Source: Collimonas sp. OK307
GTDB taxonomy: Bacteria > Pseudomonadota > Gammaproteobacteria > Burkholderiales > Burkholderiaceae_D
Assembly (NCBI RefSeq): GCF_900113705.1
Contig: NZ_FOQI01000001.1
Coordinates: 248,001 to 312,000 of the forward strand
Length of the DNA stretch: 64,000 nt
Direction of reading: 5' to 3'
The notes under the pieces were generated by a model. It saw nothing but the letters and a program-made list of their open reading frames with translations, did not search any database and had not been told where the DNA came from. Position 1 is the first letter of the stretch. The number at the start of each line of letters is the position of its first letter. A program made the position numbers and the translations under genes. Below are positions 26,875 through 37,016 of this stretch, piece after piece.

Positions 26875-28215
26875 TTATGCTTTGCCTACAGCTAGCTGAT
26901 ATTTCTTGATTTTGTCGTACAGGGTTTTCTTGGGCAGGCCCAACCGATCCGCAGCGATGGCGACATTGCCGTTACTCGAATTCAACATTTCTGCGATCAA
27001 CATGCGCTCGTAGCTATCCATTTGCTGCGGCAGCGGCACGGCGGCAGTGACATCGCTATCGCCCTGGCTGGCAAGATCAGCTACGCCCTCCGCCACTCCC
27101 AACACCAGCCGGTCGGCGAAATTGCGCAACTCGCGCACGTTGCCGGGCCAGTCGCGGGTTTGCCATTGCGCCATTTGCGCCAGCGTCCATTGCGGCAACT
27201 GCCGCTGATAACGAATCGCCGCGCCCTGGATAAAATGCGCCAGCAACAACGGAATATCTTCGCGCCGTTCATTCAGGCGCGGCAGGTCTATGCTGACCAC
27301 GCCGATGCGGTAATACAAATCCTCGCGAAAACTACCTTGCGCACTCATCTGCAATAGATTGGCCTTGCTGGCGGCGATAATGCGGCAATCGATAGCGATC
27401 GCTTCATTACCGCCGAGGCGCTCCAGTTTTCGTTCTTGCAACACGCGCAGCAATTTGACCTGCAGCGCCAAAGGCATGCTTTCAATTTCATCGAGAAATA
27501 CCGTGCCGCCTTTGGCATATTCCAGTTTGCCGATGCGTCTTTTCTGGGCGCTGGTGAAAGCTCCGGCTTCATGGCCGAAAATTTCACTTTCGAATATTGT
27601 TTCCGGTAATGCGCCGCAATTGATAGCGACAAACGGGCCTGTGCGGCCGCTGGCGACATGCAGCTGACGCGCCACCACTTCCTTGCCGCTTCCGGTCTGG
27701 CCATTGATCAGGATATCGACCATGCTCGGCCCGACGCTGCGGATCATGGTCCTGACGCGCTCGATTGCGCTCGATTGACCGATCAGGCTTGGCATGTCCG
27801 GGTGCGCCACCCAGGCTGCTTTCAAGCGCCGGTTCTCAATAATCAAGCTGCGTTTTTCCTGCGCCCGATGCGCAGTTTCCATCAGGCGTTCAGCGGCAAA
27901 CGGCTTTTCGATGAAGTCGTAGGCGCCGGCGCGCATCGCATCCACCGCCATGCTGACGTCGCCATGGCCGGTGACTACAATCACCGGCAAGTCTGGATCC
28001 AGCGTTGCCACCTGTGTCAACAGCTCCAGGCCCGAGCGGCCGGGCAAGCGCACGTCGGTGACAATCACACCGGCAAATCCAGCAGTCAGCCACGGTTGTG
28101 CCTGCTCTACGCTATCGCATGGGTGAACGATGAAACCACCCAGCTCCAGCGTCTGGGCGATCGCCTCTCGCACTGCTTGTTCGTCCTCGATCAATATTGC
28201 TTCCAGTGTCGCCAC
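26875..28215 (-). CDS. dctD: sigma-54-dependent response regulator, DctD-like
   Basis: 446 residues from the chosen start. The receiver domain has its phospho-acceptor Asp at about residue 54 (VIVTDVRLPG) and Lys in EKPF. The AAA+ domain has Walker A GQTGSGKE and GAFTSA in place of the canonical sigma-54 loop GAFTGA. A Fis-type HTH closes the protein (NVAIAADRLGLPKKTLYDKI). The GTG at 28215 has GGAGG five bases upstream; an ATG at 28227 overlaps the kinase stop by one base but lacks a good ribosome-binding site. Partner of the DctB-like kinase. It probably activates the adjacent transporter gene from the dyad sites near 31740. Confidence 0.88.
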   Translation of the reverse strand: MATLEAILIEDEQAVREAIAQTLELGGFIVHPCDSVEQAQPWLTAGFAGVIVTDVRLPGRSGLELLTQVATLDPDLPVIVVTGHGDVSMAVDAMRAGAYDFIEKPFAAERLMETAHRAQEKRSLIIENRRLKAAWVAHPDMPSLIGQSSAIERVRTMIRSVGPSMVDILINGQTGSGKEVVARQLHVASGRTGPFVAINCGALPETIFESEIFGHEAGAFTSAQKRRIGKLEYAKGGTVFLDEIESMPLALQVKLLRVLQERKLERLGGNEAIAIDCRIIAASKANLLQMSAQGSFREDLYYRIGVVSIDLPRLNERREDIPLLLAHFIQGAAIRYQRQLPQWTLAQMAQWQTRDWPGNVRELRNFADRLVLGVAEGVADLASQGDSDVTAAVPLPQQMDSYERMLIAEMLNSSNGNVAIAADRLGLPKKTLYDKIKKYQLAVGKA

Positions 28216-28226
28216 CCTTACCTCCA

Positions 28227-30020
28227 TCAAGACTCTACAGTTTCCAGCAAAGGGATACGCAACACGAATTCGGCGCCGCCATCGTTGTGATTATTCGCCG
28301 TCAGACGGCCGTTCATCGCCTGCACGATAGAAGATGAAATGGCCAGACCGAGACCCAGGCCTTTGCCAGACGGCTTGGTCGTAAAAAACGGCTCGAACAG
28401 ATGCAAAGCGACCTGCGCCGGAATGCCGGACCCGGAGTCGCGGATCCGGATCAGTGCTTCGCCCGCCTCGCACTCCAGCAACAGGGAGACGGTTTTTTGA
28501 TCGGCATTATCCACCGCGTCCAGCGCGTTGCGCAACAGGTTGATCAGCACCTGCTCGGTCCGCACCGAATCGCCGACCACCTGGGCCGGGTGGCGGATAT
28601 CGATCTGCAACGTGGCGCCATGGGTCTGAAATTCGTTGTTCAACAACAATGCCGCCGCCTCTATCGATTTCGATAAATCTATGATGGACACCGCTTCATG
28701 GCTCTTCCTGGAAAAACCATTGAGTTGCCCGACTATCTTGCCCATCCGTGCGCTGGCGTTGCTGATGTGGCTCAGATTTTCTGTCGCTTTATCAGCTTGC
28801 CCGCGCGTCAGGAAGGTCATGGCGTTATCGGCAAAGGCACGGATCGCTGCCAGCGGCTGGTTCAACTCGTGGGCAATGCCAGCCGCCATTTGTCCCAGCA
28901 TGGCCAGCTTGCCGGCCTGGATCAGCGTGTTCTGGGTTGAACGCAGCAAGTGTTCGGTTTCTTTCAATTTAGCGTACTTGGCTTCCAGCGTTTGATTCGC
29001 CACCATCAGTTCCTGGGTCCGTTGGGCGATGGTTCGATCCAGGTATTCGGCCGATACCAGCCGCTCCTCCAGCCGCCGCCGGCGCTGGTACAACGCCCAC
29101 AGGGAAATTCCCGCAATCGCCAGCAACAGCACCGCTGCCAGCGTCCACAGCATGGCGATGCGGGCAATCCGCGCTTGCGAAGGAAATAGCATGAGCTGCC
29201 ACCCCAGGCGACCGATGCCACGCGTAACGTGCTGGCCAAACTCAGCCCTTTGCAGCTTCGGCAGCGACGCCACCGGCGTAATTGCCTGATCGGCGTATTG
29301 ATGGGTGCCGGTCAGGTCTTGCTGTATCGCGCCATTCAATGGATACAGGCTGTGATATTTCCAGGCCGGGCGATTACTCAAGAACACCACCCCGCTGCTG
29401 TCGACCAGCGTAATCGGCTCTTCGCTGCTGCTCCAGGTATGTTCGAACTCGGTCAGGTCTATCTTGACGACCATCACGCCCAGCGCACCATTAGCCCCCG
29501 TTGAGCTCTTTGCTGCAGCACTGGCATAGACCGGCTGGGCGATGAAGTAACCAGGCACATTGGTAGCATTGCCGATGCCGTAAAAACGCCCGGCATTGCC
29601 TTTGATAGCTTCGCGGAAATAAGGACGGAAACCGAAATCCCGGCCGACAAAACTGGTCGGCGTATCCCAGTTGCTGGAAGCCAGCGTCAGGCCTTTACGA
29701 TCCAGCACGTAAATCGCCACCACCTTCGATTGCCGCTGAATCAATTGCAGCGTCTGGTTCAAACGTTGGATGTTGCGCTGGTCGTCCGGCTGCGCCAGCG
29801 CCTGCAACACATCCGTTTGGAAACCAAGGGCAAACGGCAGCGTCTCGAATTTCTGCAGTATGGATTCGAGGTCGAGTGCAATGATTTGCAACTGCCGTTC
29901 GCTGGCTTCACCGATATCGCCGGTGGCCTTTCTGCTGGCCATGACGTAGGTACTCAACACCACTGCAATGACGCAGGCGGTAGCCAGCACAGTCCATAGC
30001 AGCGGTTTTCTTCCGGTCAT
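28227..30020 (-). CDS. dctB: sensor histidine kinase, DctB-like
   Basis: 597 residues. An N-terminal membrane helix (10-30) is followed by a periplasmic double-Cache sensor domain (about 40-290, with SNWDTPTSFVGRDFGFRPYF and GYFIAQPVY typical of DctB), a second helix (about 295-315) and a coiled linker. The HisKA box is GIAHELNQPLAAIRA, followed by an ATPase domain with N, G1 (DSGSGIP) and G2 (GKGLGLGLAI) boxes. It should sense C4-dicarboxylates or a similar acid and phosphorylate the DctD-like regulator. It starts 15 bases after the transporter stop, so the three genes form an operon. Confidence 0.9.
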   Translation of the reverse strand: MTGRKPLLWTVLATACVIAVVLSTYVMASRKATGDIGEASERQLQIIALDLESILQKFETLPFALGFQTDVLQALAQPDDQRNIQRLNQTLQLIQRQSKVVAIYVLDRKGLTLASSNWDTPTSFVGRDFGFRPYFREAIKGNAGRFYGIGNATNVPGYFIAQPVYASAAAKSSTGANGALGVMVVKIDLTEFEHTWSSSEEPITLVDSSGVVFLSNRPAWKYHSLYPLNGAIQQDLTGTHQYADQAITPVASLPKLQRAEFGQHVTRGIGRLGWQLMLFPSQARIARIAMLWTLAAVLLLAIAGISLWALYQRRRRLEERLVSAEYLDRTIAQRTQELMVANQTLEAKYAKLKETEHLLRSTQNTLIQAGKLAMLGQMAAGIAHELNQPLAAIRAFADNAMTFLTRGQADKATENLSHISNASARMGKIVGQLNGFSRKSHEAVSIIDLSKSIEAAALLLNNEFQTHGATLQIDIRHPAQVVGDSVRTEQVLINLLRNALDAVDNADQKTVSLLLECEAGEALIRIRDSGSGIPAQVALHLFEPFFTTKPSGKGLGLGLAISSSIVQAMNGRLTANNHNDGGAEFVLRIPLLETVES

Positions 30021-30035
30021 AACATCAACCAGCCT

Positions 30036-31397
30036 CTAACGCGCAGCGGCAACCTGGCCATCCGAGGTGTATTTCGACGTTTCAAGCGGAACATCTTTGA
30101 GAAGACCTTCCTTCTCCGGGTCGCGCATCTTGTAGGCCACGACGAATGCCAATGCGCACATCGCCGACACGTACCAGTAGAAAGTGGATTCCGTACCCGC
30201 CTTCTTCAGTTCGAGCGCGACATACTCTGCTGTCCCGCCAAACAAAGCATTCCCCACTGCGTATGACAGACCGACGCCCAATGCGCGCACTTCCGTCGGG
30301 AACATTTCTGCCTTGATCAAACCGCTGATGGACGTATAAAAACTCACGATCGCCAATGCCACGATGATCAAACCGAACGCGGCGTAAGGATTCGTCACAT
30401 CTTTGAGAGCATGCAAGATCGGTACAGTCGCCACAGCTGCCAGCGCACCGAACCAGAGCATTGATGTACGACGGCCGATCTTGTCGGAGAGTGCGCCGAA
30501 CAACGGTTGCATCAACATGTAGACCAGGAGTGCCACAGTCATCACGGTGCTGGCGGTTTTCGCGCTCATGCCGGCGGTGTTCACCAGGTATTTTTGCATG
30601 TAGGTGGTGAAGGTATAGAAAATCAATGAACCGCCGGCAGTGAACCCGACCACCGTCAGAAATGCCCTTTTATGTTTCATCAAGCCGGCCAAGGTGCCCG
30701 CATCCTTGTTCTTGCGCGTCTCCGCAGTCGAGGTTTCACTCAGCGATTTACGTAGATAAAGTGCAACCAAGGCGGCCATTGCGCCTAAAACGAAAGGAAT
30801 ACGCCAGCCCCAGGCATGCAATTGCTCGGAAGTCAGGAGTTGTTGCAAGATCACCAGCGCCAGCACTGCCAGCAATTGGCCGCCAATCAGGGTCACGTAC
30901 TGGAACGAAGCAAAAAACCCGCGCCGTCCTTCTAGCGCGACTTCACTCATGTAGGTAGCGCTGGTACCGTATTCGCCGCCCACCGACAGCCCCTGGAACA
31001 GGCGCGCCAGCAGTAACAGCGCCGGCGCTGCGTAGCCGATGCTGGCGAAGGTCGGCAAGCAGGCGATCATCAACGAGCCGCCGCACATCATCAGCACCGA
31101 GATCATCATTGCAGTACGCCGGCCGCGTTTATCTGCGATCCGTCCAAATAACCAGCCGCCGACCGGCCGCATGAAAAAGCCGACGGCAAATATGGCTGCG
31201 GTATTGGCGAGTTGCGTGGTTGGACTGCCGCTAGGGAAAAACATCGGGGCAAAATAAATCGAACAAAACGAATAAATGTAGAAATCGAACCACTCGACCA
31301 GATTGCCGGACGAGGCGCCGACGATGGCAAAGATGCGTTTTCGGGTGTCAGCGGCGGCGGCATGAGCAGCCTGGTCGGACGGATGAAGAGCGGACAT
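30036..31397 (-). CDS. MHS-family MFS carboxylate:proton symporter (KgtP/ShiA-like)
   Basis: 453 residues with twelve membrane helices. Family marks are the N-terminal [14 protein letters not shown], the loop [10 protein letters not shown] and [15 protein letters not shown]. These are shared by alpha-ketoglutarate, citrate, proline/betaine and shikimate symporters, so the substrate is not fixed. The adjacent DctB/DctD pair favours a di- or tricarboxylate such as alpha-ketoglutarate. The start codon has AGGAG seven bases upstream. A sigma-54 promoter about 230 bases upstream and two dyad sites beyond it suggest induction through DctD. Confidence 0.87.
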   Translation of the reverse strand: MSALHPSDQAAHAAAADTRKRIFAIVGASSGNLVEWFDFYIYSFCSIYFAPMFFPSGSPTTQLANTAAIFAVGFFMRPVGGWLFGRIADKRGRRTAMMISVLMMCGGSLMIACLPTFASIGYAAPALLLLARLFQGLSVGGEYGTSATYMSEVALEGRRGFFASFQYVTLIGGQLLAVLALVILQQLLTSEQLHAWGWRIPFVLGAMAALVALYLRKSLSETSTAETRKNKDAGTLAGLMKHKRAFLTVVGFTAGGSLIFYTFTTYMQKYLVNTAGMSAKTASTVMTVALLVYMLMQPLFGALSDKIGRRTSMLWFGALAAVATVPILHALKDVTNPYAAFGLIIVALAIVSFYTSISGLIKAEMFPTEVRALGVGLSYAVGNALFGGTAEYVALELKKAGTESTFYWYVSAMCALAFVVAYKMRDPEKEGLLKDVPLETSKYTSDGQVAAAR

Positions 31398-31624
31398 GGA
31401 TATCTCCTGGTTTTAGTGTTTTTTATACAATCCCGGCAATCACCGTGCATCTGTAGCTTGCATGCAAGTTACATCATGCCATTCAGATGGCATAAGTGGC
31501 AAAGGGGATTAGCTGACGATGGTTATAGCCGGACGGAATGCAAGGCGACCGGTTTGAAGCGGGAAAGCACGGCTGTTTTGCGGGGCATTTTTGTCTCCGG
31601 TTGGTTATATTTTTATGGGAGACA

Positions 31625-31641
31625 TTGCAGACTTCGTGCCA
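31625..31641 (-). promoter_or_regulatory. probable sigma-54 promoter for the transporter-dctB-dctD operon
   Basis: On the minus strand the bases read TGGCACGAAGTCTGCAA: a perfect -24 element TGGCAC, correct spacing (10 bases between GG and GC) and a -12 element CTGC with one change from TTGC. This implies a leader of about 215 bases to the transporter start at 31397. Confidence 0.65.
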
Positions 31642-31717
31642 GCACAGGAAAGAAATCTAAGTGCTTGATTTATTGAGGATAATCATAGGACAAAGATGAT
31701 ACCTCGGCGATTTTTGC

Positions 31718-31760
31718 GCGGAAATCCGGAATACCGCCCCGAGATATTGCGGATTTCCGC
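31718..31760. promoter_or_regulatory. paired dyad sites upstream of the sigma-54 promoter (enhancer candidate)
   Basis: Two 12-bp dyads, GCGGA-AA-TCCGG (31718-31729) and GCGGA-TT-TCCGC (31749-31760), lie 31 bases apart, close to three helical turns. Together they also form an 11-bp perfect inverted repeat. They start about 77 bases upstream of the -24 element, the position expected for DctD-type activator dimers. Confidence 0.6.
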
Positions 31761-31873
31761 TCAGCGACTTCGCCATGAGATGGCATATACCGCGGCCCCG
31801 CCGGCGCTATTGCGCTACCATCTGCCCTGCAATAAATATGGCAACAGCAAGGCAACACCAAGGAAACAGGAAA

Positions 31874-32083
31874 ATGAATCAAGAAGAACGCATGGTCGAT
31901 ATTGAGATCAAGCTTACCCAGCAAGACGACATGCTGGACGAGTTGAACAAGCTGGTATATCGGCAACAGTTAAAGATAGAGCAACTCGAAACCTTGTGCG
32001 CGGCTTTGGCGCGGCGTATCAAAGATACTGCCGATAACAATAATGCGGGCCAGCCCGTCAATGACCGGCCGCCGCATTACTGA
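31874..32083 (+). CDS. slyX: SlyX family protein
   Basis: 69 residues. It begins MNQEERMVDIEIKLTQQDD, has a short coiled coil with the SlyX pattern 'LDELNKLVYRQQLKIEQLE' and ends in the conserved RPPHY. The ATG at 31874 is preceded by AGGAAACAGGAAA, which rules out the longer upstream frame. SlyX is a small coiled-coil protein of unknown role, first named from phage phiX174 lysis work. Expressed on its own, with 23 bases to the convergent aminopeptidase stop. Confidence 0.88.
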   Translation: MNQEERMVDIEIKLTQQDDMLDELNKLVYRQQLKIEQLETLCAALARRIKDTADNNNAGQPVNDRPPHY

Positions 32084-32106
32084 TTACGGAGTAGTGACGA
32101 TTGCTG

Positions 32107-33918
32107 TCAGAGCGCCTCGGTCCGGCTCTCGAGCCATTGTTTGGCGTCGCCTCTCACATGCGGCGACAAACGTTTCCTGACCTCGGCATGATAAGCATTT
32201 AGCCAGTCGATCTCGTCGCTGCGCAGTAAGCCGAGATCCAGGCAACGGCTATCGATCGGGCATAAGGTCAGCGTCTCGAACCGCAGATACTCGCCGAATT
32301 CGCTAATTTCCGCCGGCTGGTTCAACACCAGGTTTTCAATCCGCACGCCCCAGTTGCCGGGACGATAGATGCCTGGCTCTATCGAGGTAATCATGCCCGG
32401 TTCCATCGCTGTATGCGGATCTGGCGCGGCGCTGCCGGAAATGACTTGCGGACCTTCATGCACATTCAGGAAGTAACCGACGCCATGACCGGTGCCGTGG
32501 CCGTAGTCGATGCCCGCAGCCCAGATCGGCGCCCGCGCAATGGCATCCAGCAAAGGTGACTTGATCGCACGCGGGAACTGCGCCGAAGAGAGTGCAATCA
32601 CACCTTTCAACACCAGCGTGCAATCGCGTTTTTGCGCTGCCGATGGCTGGCCGATCGCCACCATACGCGTAATGTCGGTGGTGCCGCCCACGTATTGGCC
32701 GCCGGAGTCGATCAGCAGCAAACCGTCGCCGCTGATGGTGGCGTGGGATTCGGCGCTAGCCTTGTAATGCGGCATGGCGCCGTTGGCATTGAAGCCGGCA
32801 ATAGTGGCAAAACTCGGGCTGACAAAACCCGGACGGCGCGCCCGCGCCGCCGTGATATGCGTATCGACCATCACTTCGGTAACGGTTTCCCGATCCACAG
32901 CCTGCTCCAGCCAGGCAAAGAATTCGCAAAGCGCGGCGCCGTCCTGCTCCATCGCAGCCCGCACATGCGTTATCTCGTCGGCGCTTTTACGCGACTTGGC
33001 AAACGTGGTGGGATTGATTGCTTCGGCCACTTTGACAGTGCCGGGCACGGCTTGCCGCAAGCCCAGCGTGACACGGCGCGGATCGAGCAGCAAGGTGGCG
33101 CCGGCAGACAATGCAGCCAGTGCTCCGGTTGCCTGCTCATAGGGCGCCAGCATGACGTCGTCCTGGCTGAGAAGATCGCGCAAGGCCGGCGGCACTTTAC
33201 CCTCGGCAACGAACAGCGTGCTTTGTTTCGGCCCGATCAGTGCGTGGGCAACGAACACCGGATTGTAATTGACGTCGGCGCCACGCAAATTGAACAGATA
33301 GGCAATATCGTCCAGCGTGGAAATGAAGTGCCATTGTGCACCGTGCTGCTGCATCGCCTGGCGTAACTGTTCCAGCTTGGCGGCACGCGACAGCGGCGCA
33401 TGCGATCCTTCGTGTTGATATACCTCAGCCATCGGCAAGCCCGGCCGTTCGCTCCAGATTTCACCCAGCACGTCGAGATCGGTGCGCAATTTACTGCCGC
33501 CTTTGGCCAGCGCCAGTTCCAGTGCACGGGCCGTGGCCAGTCCCAACACGGCGCCGTCGACAGCCAGTGTCTGGCCGGCGGACAGATTGGCGCCCAGCCA
33601 GTCCAGATGCAGCAAACTGCTGCCAGTCGGTGTTTTCATCAGCACGATTTCAGTGCCTGCAAGTTCCGCCTCCGCCTGCGACCAGTAACGGCTGTCGGCC
33701 CACAGGCCGGCAAAGTCGGCGGTAATGATCAGATTGGCGACGGAACCGGTGAATCCCGACATCCACTCACGGCCCTTCCAGCGTCCCGGCAAATATTCGG
33801 ATAAATGCGGATCGGCCGAAGGAATCAGGCAGGCGTCAACGTTGTGGTTTTGCATTGCGGTGCGCAATTGCTGAATGCGCTGAGCGGCGGTATTCTGGGA
33901 AAAAGTTCTGGCGTTCAT
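32107..33918 (-). CDS. M24B-family aminopeptidase P (Xaa-Pro aminopeptidase)
   Basis: 603 residues. It is a large three-domain aminopeptidase P: two creatinase-like N-terminal domains (about 10-130 and 160-300), then a pita-bread catalytic domain (about 310-530). The metal ligands are visible: Asp in DSGGQY and GGTTDITR, His in GHGTGHGVG, and Glu in SIEPGIY and RIENL. A C-terminal extension follows. It removes N-terminal residues preceding proline in the cytoplasm. The ATG at 33918 starts the usual MNARTFS...RIQQLRTAM; the frame is open to a GTG at 33984, but that adds a non-homologous-looking leader. Confidence 0.9.
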   Translation of the reverse strand: MNARTFSQNTAAQRIQQLRTAMQNHNVDACLIPSADPHLSEYLPGRWKGREWMSGFTGSVANLIITADFAGLWADSRYWSQAEAELAGTEIVLMKTPTGSSLLHLDWLGANLSAGQTLAVDGAVLGLATARALELALAKGGSKLRTDLDVLGEIWSERPGLPMAEVYQHEGSHAPLSRAAKLEQLRQAMQQHGAQWHFISTLDDIAYLFNLRGADVNYNPVFVAHALIGPKQSTLFVAEGKVPPALRDLLSQDDVMLAPYEQATGALAALSAGATLLLDPRRVTLGLRQAVPGTVKVAEAINPTTFAKSRKSADEITHVRAAMEQDGAALCEFFAWLEQAVDRETVTEVMVDTHITAARARRPGFVSPSFATIAGFNANGAMPHYKASAESHATISGDGLLLIDSGGQYVGGTTDITRMVAIGQPSAAQKRDCTLVLKGVIALSSAQFPRAIKSPLLDAIARAPIWAAGIDYGHGTGHGVGYFLNVHEGPQVISGSAAPDPHTAMEPGMITSIEPGIYRPGNWGVRIENLVLNQPAEISEFGEYLRFETLTLCPIDSRCLDLGLLRSDEIDWLNAYHAEVRKRLSPHVRGDAKQWLESRTEAL

Positions 33919-34133
33919 AGAGGTCGGGGTAGGATAAACAATACGAGACGATTTGAATGGACTGATTCGGGTAGATTCAGTCACTTACGGTTAAGTCGAC
34001 AAGCATACCACCGAGAGGCAAAAAACGGTGCCTTGCATCGGCCGCCACTGACAATCAAAAAAACGGGTAAGCTCACACGTCACAGCAGCTGCAAAAAAAC
34101 TGATCATCATAATTTCTCTTAGAGGAAATCGTC

Positions 34134-36251
34134 ATGACTCGCAAAACACCCATTGAGCGCTATCGCAATATCGGCATAAGCGCCCATATCGACGCCGGCA
34201 AGACCACCACCACCGAGCGTATCCTGTTTTATTCCGGCGTCAGCCACAAGATCGGCGAAGTGCACGACGGCACCGCCACCATGGACTGGATGGAACAGGA
34301 GCAGGAACGCGGCATCACGATCACTTCGGCCGCCACCACCTGTTTCTGGCAAGGCATGGCCGGCAACTATCCGATTCACCGGATCAATATCATCGATACC
34401 CCGGGCCACGTCGACTTTACGATTGAAGTCGAGCGCTCGATGCGGGTGCTGGACGGCGCCTGCATGGTCTACGATGCTGTCGGCGGGGTCCAGCCGCAAT
34501 CCGAAACCGTCTGGCGCCAGGCCAACAAATATACCGTGCCGCGGCTGGCCTTCGTCAACAAGATGGATCGGGTCGGTGCCGATTTCTTCCGCGTGCACCA
34601 GCAGATCCGCGACCGCCTCAAGGGTAATCCGGTGCTGGTGCAGATTCCGGTCGGCGCCGAAGACAATTTCCACGGCGTGGTCGACCTGATCAAGATGAAG
34701 GCCATCATGTGGGACGACGCCAGCCAGGGAGTCAAGTTCGAATACATCGAGATTCCGGCGGCATTGCAAGCCAGCGCCCAGGAGTGGCGCGGCCGCATGA
34801 TAGAGGCGGCTGCCGACGCCAGCGACGCCATGATGAAAAAATACCTGGACGGCGCCGATATCAGCGAAGATGAAATCAAGACGGCTCTGCGCCAGCGCAC
34901 CATCGCCGGCGAGATCGTGCCGATGCTGTGCGGCAGCGCCTTCAAGAATCGCGGCGTGCAGGCCTTGCTGGATGCCGTGATCGACTTTTTGCCGGCGCCG
35001 ACCGATATCCCGCCAGTCAAAGGCCATGACCAGGACGACCTGATCGTCGAAAGGCGCGCCAGCGACGATGAAAAATTCTCCGCCCTCACCTTCAAGATCA
35101 TGACCGATCCGTTTGTCGGCCACCTCAGCTACTTCCGGGTTTATTCCGGCGTACTGGTTTCCGGCGACACGGTGTTCAATCCGAATAAAGGCAAAAAAGA
35201 AAGAATCGGCCGCGTGTTGCAAATGCATGCCAACCACCGCACCGAAATCAGCGAAGTGTACGCTGGCGACATCGCCGCTGCGGTCGGCCTCAAGGAAGCC
35301 AGCACCGGCGATACCCTGTGCGATCCTGGCAGCATCATTACGCTGGAAAAAATGGTATTCCCGGATACCGTGATCTCGCAAGCGGTGGAACCCAAGACCA
35401 AGGTCGACCAGGAAAAAATGGGCGTTGCGCTTAACCGCCTGGCAGAGGAAGATCCGTCGTTCCGGGTAAAAACCGATGACGAATCGGGCCAGACCATCAT
35501 TTCCGGCATGGGCGAGCTGCATCTGGAAGTGCTGGTGGAACGCATGCGGCGCGAATTCGGCGTCGATGCTACGGTCGGCAAGCCGCAGGTAGCCTTCCGT
35601 GAAACCATACGCAAGATCTGCGAATCCAGCGAAGGTAAATTCATCAAGCAATCGGGAGGCCGCGGGCAATACGGCCACGTAGTGCTGAAACTGGAACCGC
35701 AGGCGCCGGGCAAAGGTTTCGAATTCGTCGATGCAATCAAAGGTGGCACCGTGCCGCGCGAATATATTCCGGCGGTCGAAAAAGGCGTGCGCGAAACCCT
35801 GGCTACCGGCGTCCTGGCGGGTTATCCGGTGGTCGACGTCAAGGTCACCCTGTTCTTCGGCTCCTCACACGATGTCGATTCCAATGAAAATGCGTATCGG
35901 ATGGCGGCTTCGATGGCCTTCAAGGATGGCTGCCGCAAAGCCAGCCCGGCCCTGCTGGAACCGATGATGGCGGTGGAAGTCGAGATGCCGGAAGAAAAAA
36001 TGGGCGATGTCATCGGCGACCTGTCGTCGCGGCGCGGCATGATCCAGAGCATGGATGATATCCCGGGCGGAGTCGGCAAGATTGTCCGGGCGGAAGTGCC
36101 GCTGGCCGAAATGTTCGGCTACTCCACCACGCTACGCTCGCTGACCCAGGGGCGGGCTACCTATACGATGGAATTCAAGCACTATGCGGAAGCCCCCGCC
36201 AATGTGACCGATGCGGTGGTGAACTCCAAGCATGTAGCGTCGAAACATTGA
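34134..36251 (+). CDS. fusA: translation elongation factor G
   Basis: 705 residues, full length. The GTPase domain has P-loop AHIDAGKTT (17-25), switch [10 protein letters not shown] and NKMD. Domain II, III ([18 protein letters not shown]), IV (GRGQYGHV) and V follow in order. AGAGGAAA precedes the ATG. The gene stands alone, without rpsL, rpsG or tuf, so it is probably the second, non-str-operon EF-G that many Burkholderiales carry; whether the str copy exists cannot be seen here. It catalyses ribosomal translocation, and together with RRF also recycling. Confidence 0.95.
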   Translation: MTRKTPIERYRNIGISAHIDAGKTTTTERILFYSGVSHKIGEVHDGTATMDWMEQEQERGITITSAATTCFWQGMAGNYPIHRINIIDTPGHVDFTIEVERSMRVLDGACMVYDAVGGVQPQSETVWRQANKYTVPRLAFVNKMDRVGADFFRVHQQIRDRLKGNPVLVQIPVGAEDNFHGVVDLIKMKAIMWDDASQGVKFEYIEIPAALQASAQEWRGRMIEAAADASDAMMKKYLDGADISEDEIKTALRQRTIAGEIVPMLCGSAFKNRGVQALLDAVIDFLPAPTDIPPVKGHDQDDLIVERRASDDEKFSALTFKIMTDPFVGHLSYFRVYSGVLVSGDTVFNPNKGKKERIGRVLQMHANHRTEISEVYAGDIAAAVGLKEASTGDTLCDPGSIITLEKMVFPDTVISQAVEPKTKVDQEKMGVALNRLAEEDPSFRVKTDDESGQTIISGMGELHLEVLVERMRREFGVDATVGKPQVAFRETIRKICESSEGKFIKQSGGRGQYGHVVLKLEPQAPGKGFEFVDAIKGGTVPREYIPAVEKGVRETLATGVLAGYPVVDVKVTLFFGSSHDVDSNENAYRMAASMAFKDGCRKASPALLEPMMAVEVEMPEEKMGDVIGDLSSRRGMIQSMDDIPGGVGKIVRAEVPLAEMFGYSTTLRSLTQGRATYTMEFKHYAEAPANVTDAVVNSKHVASKH

Positions 36252-36259
36252 TGGCATGC

Positions 36260-36300
36260 CGGACAATGGTCGAAGTTGCTGTAGTTTCGAGCATTGTCCG
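36260..36300. terminator. long hairpin between fusA and ribA
   Basis: A 15-bp stem with one mismatch (36260-36274 against 36286-36300, core CGGACAATG / CATTGTCCG) closes an 11-base loop nine bases after the fusA stop. It could serve both convergent genes, but no T-run follows on either strand. Confidence 0.5.
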
Positions 36301-36341
36301 CATTCAATTTGCGGCGGGGTTTTAGCCGTGTAACAGCTGAC

Positions 36342-37016
36342 TCACAACTCGTTTTCGTCCAGATCGTGTTCCAGACCGTCAACCGGCAACAAGTGCCCCA
36401 GTTTCGCGGCCTTGGTATCGAGGTAACGGGTATTGAACGGATTGCGATTCAGAATCAGCGGGATCCGCTCGACCACGGTGACGCCGATTTTCTGCAAAGC
36501 CGCCACCTTGCGCGGATTGTTGGTCATCAGGCGCAAGGCCGTGATATCCAGATGTTCAAGCATGGTTTCGCAAATGCTGTAGTCACGCAAATCGGCGGCA
36601 AAACCCAATTGCTGGTTGGCTTCCACCGTGTCCGCGCCACCGTCTTGAATATGATAAGCACGAATCTTGTTGATCAAGCCGATGCCGCGACCCTCTTGGC
36701 GCAGGTACAGTATGGCGCCGCGCCCTTCTGTAGCGATTCTTTGCAGAGCGCCTTCCAGCTGCGCGCCGCAATCGCAACGCTGGCTGAACAGGGCATCGCC
36801 GGTCAGGCATTCGGAATGGACGCGCGCCAGCACTGGCTCGCCGTCATTGACTTCGCCCAAGGTCAGGGCCAGATGTTCTTTGCCGGTGGCGTGTTCGATA
36901 AAAGCATGCAACTGGAAGGTGGCCCAAGGCGTCGGCAGCGCGCAGGACGTCACGTACTCCAGTTTTTGATCAGTCAGGGCGGCAGGTAAACTGCTTTTAT
37001 TGTTAGTGGTGCTCAT
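36342..37016 (-). CDS. ribA: GTP cyclohydrolase II
   Basis: 224 residues. It converts GTP to diaminohydroxy-ribosylaminopyrimidine phosphate, formate and pyrophosphate, the first step of riboflavin synthesis. The zinc ligands Cys70, Cys81 and Cys83 ([15 protein letters not shown]) and the GTP-binding [10 protein letters not shown] (about 104-113) are intact. It is a stand-alone RibA, not fused to RibB. No other rib gene is in the window. About 240 bases of AT-rich leader lie between it and the divergent pqi operon; no riboswitch was recognised there. Confidence 0.95.
   Translation of the reverse strand: MSTTNNKSSLPAALTDQKLEYVTSCALPTPWATFQLHAFIEHATGKEHLALTLGEVNDGEPVLARVHSECLTGDALFSQRCDCGAQLEGALQRIATEGRGAILYLRQEGRGIGLINKIRAYHIQDGGADTVEANQQLGFAADLRDYSICETMLEHLDITALRLMTNNPRKVAALQKIGVTVVERIPLILNRNPFNTRYLDTKAAKLGHLLPVDGLEHDLDENEL

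Larger units (their letters stand above)
31398..31873. other. divergent regulatory region (476 bp) between transporter and slyX
   Basis: No gene is supported here. Besides the sigma-54 promoter and twin dyad sites listed separately, it holds a perfect 12-bp palindrome CTTGCATGCAAG (31457-31468) and an ATGCCAT/ATGGCAT hairpin (31476-31493). Both would lie in the transporter mRNA leader and may be regulatory. Confidence 0.6.

Noticed and set aside
31476-31493. ATGCCAT/ATGGCAT hairpin plus neighbouring TGGCAT as a sigma-54 promoter
   Set aside because: Spacing between GG and GC is 13 instead of 10; the site at 31625-31641 fits the consensus.
34119-35678. 519-codon open frame antisense to fusA
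   Set aside because: It mirrors the EF-G codons over its full length, as expected from high-GC codon bias, and EF-G is unmistakable on the other strand.
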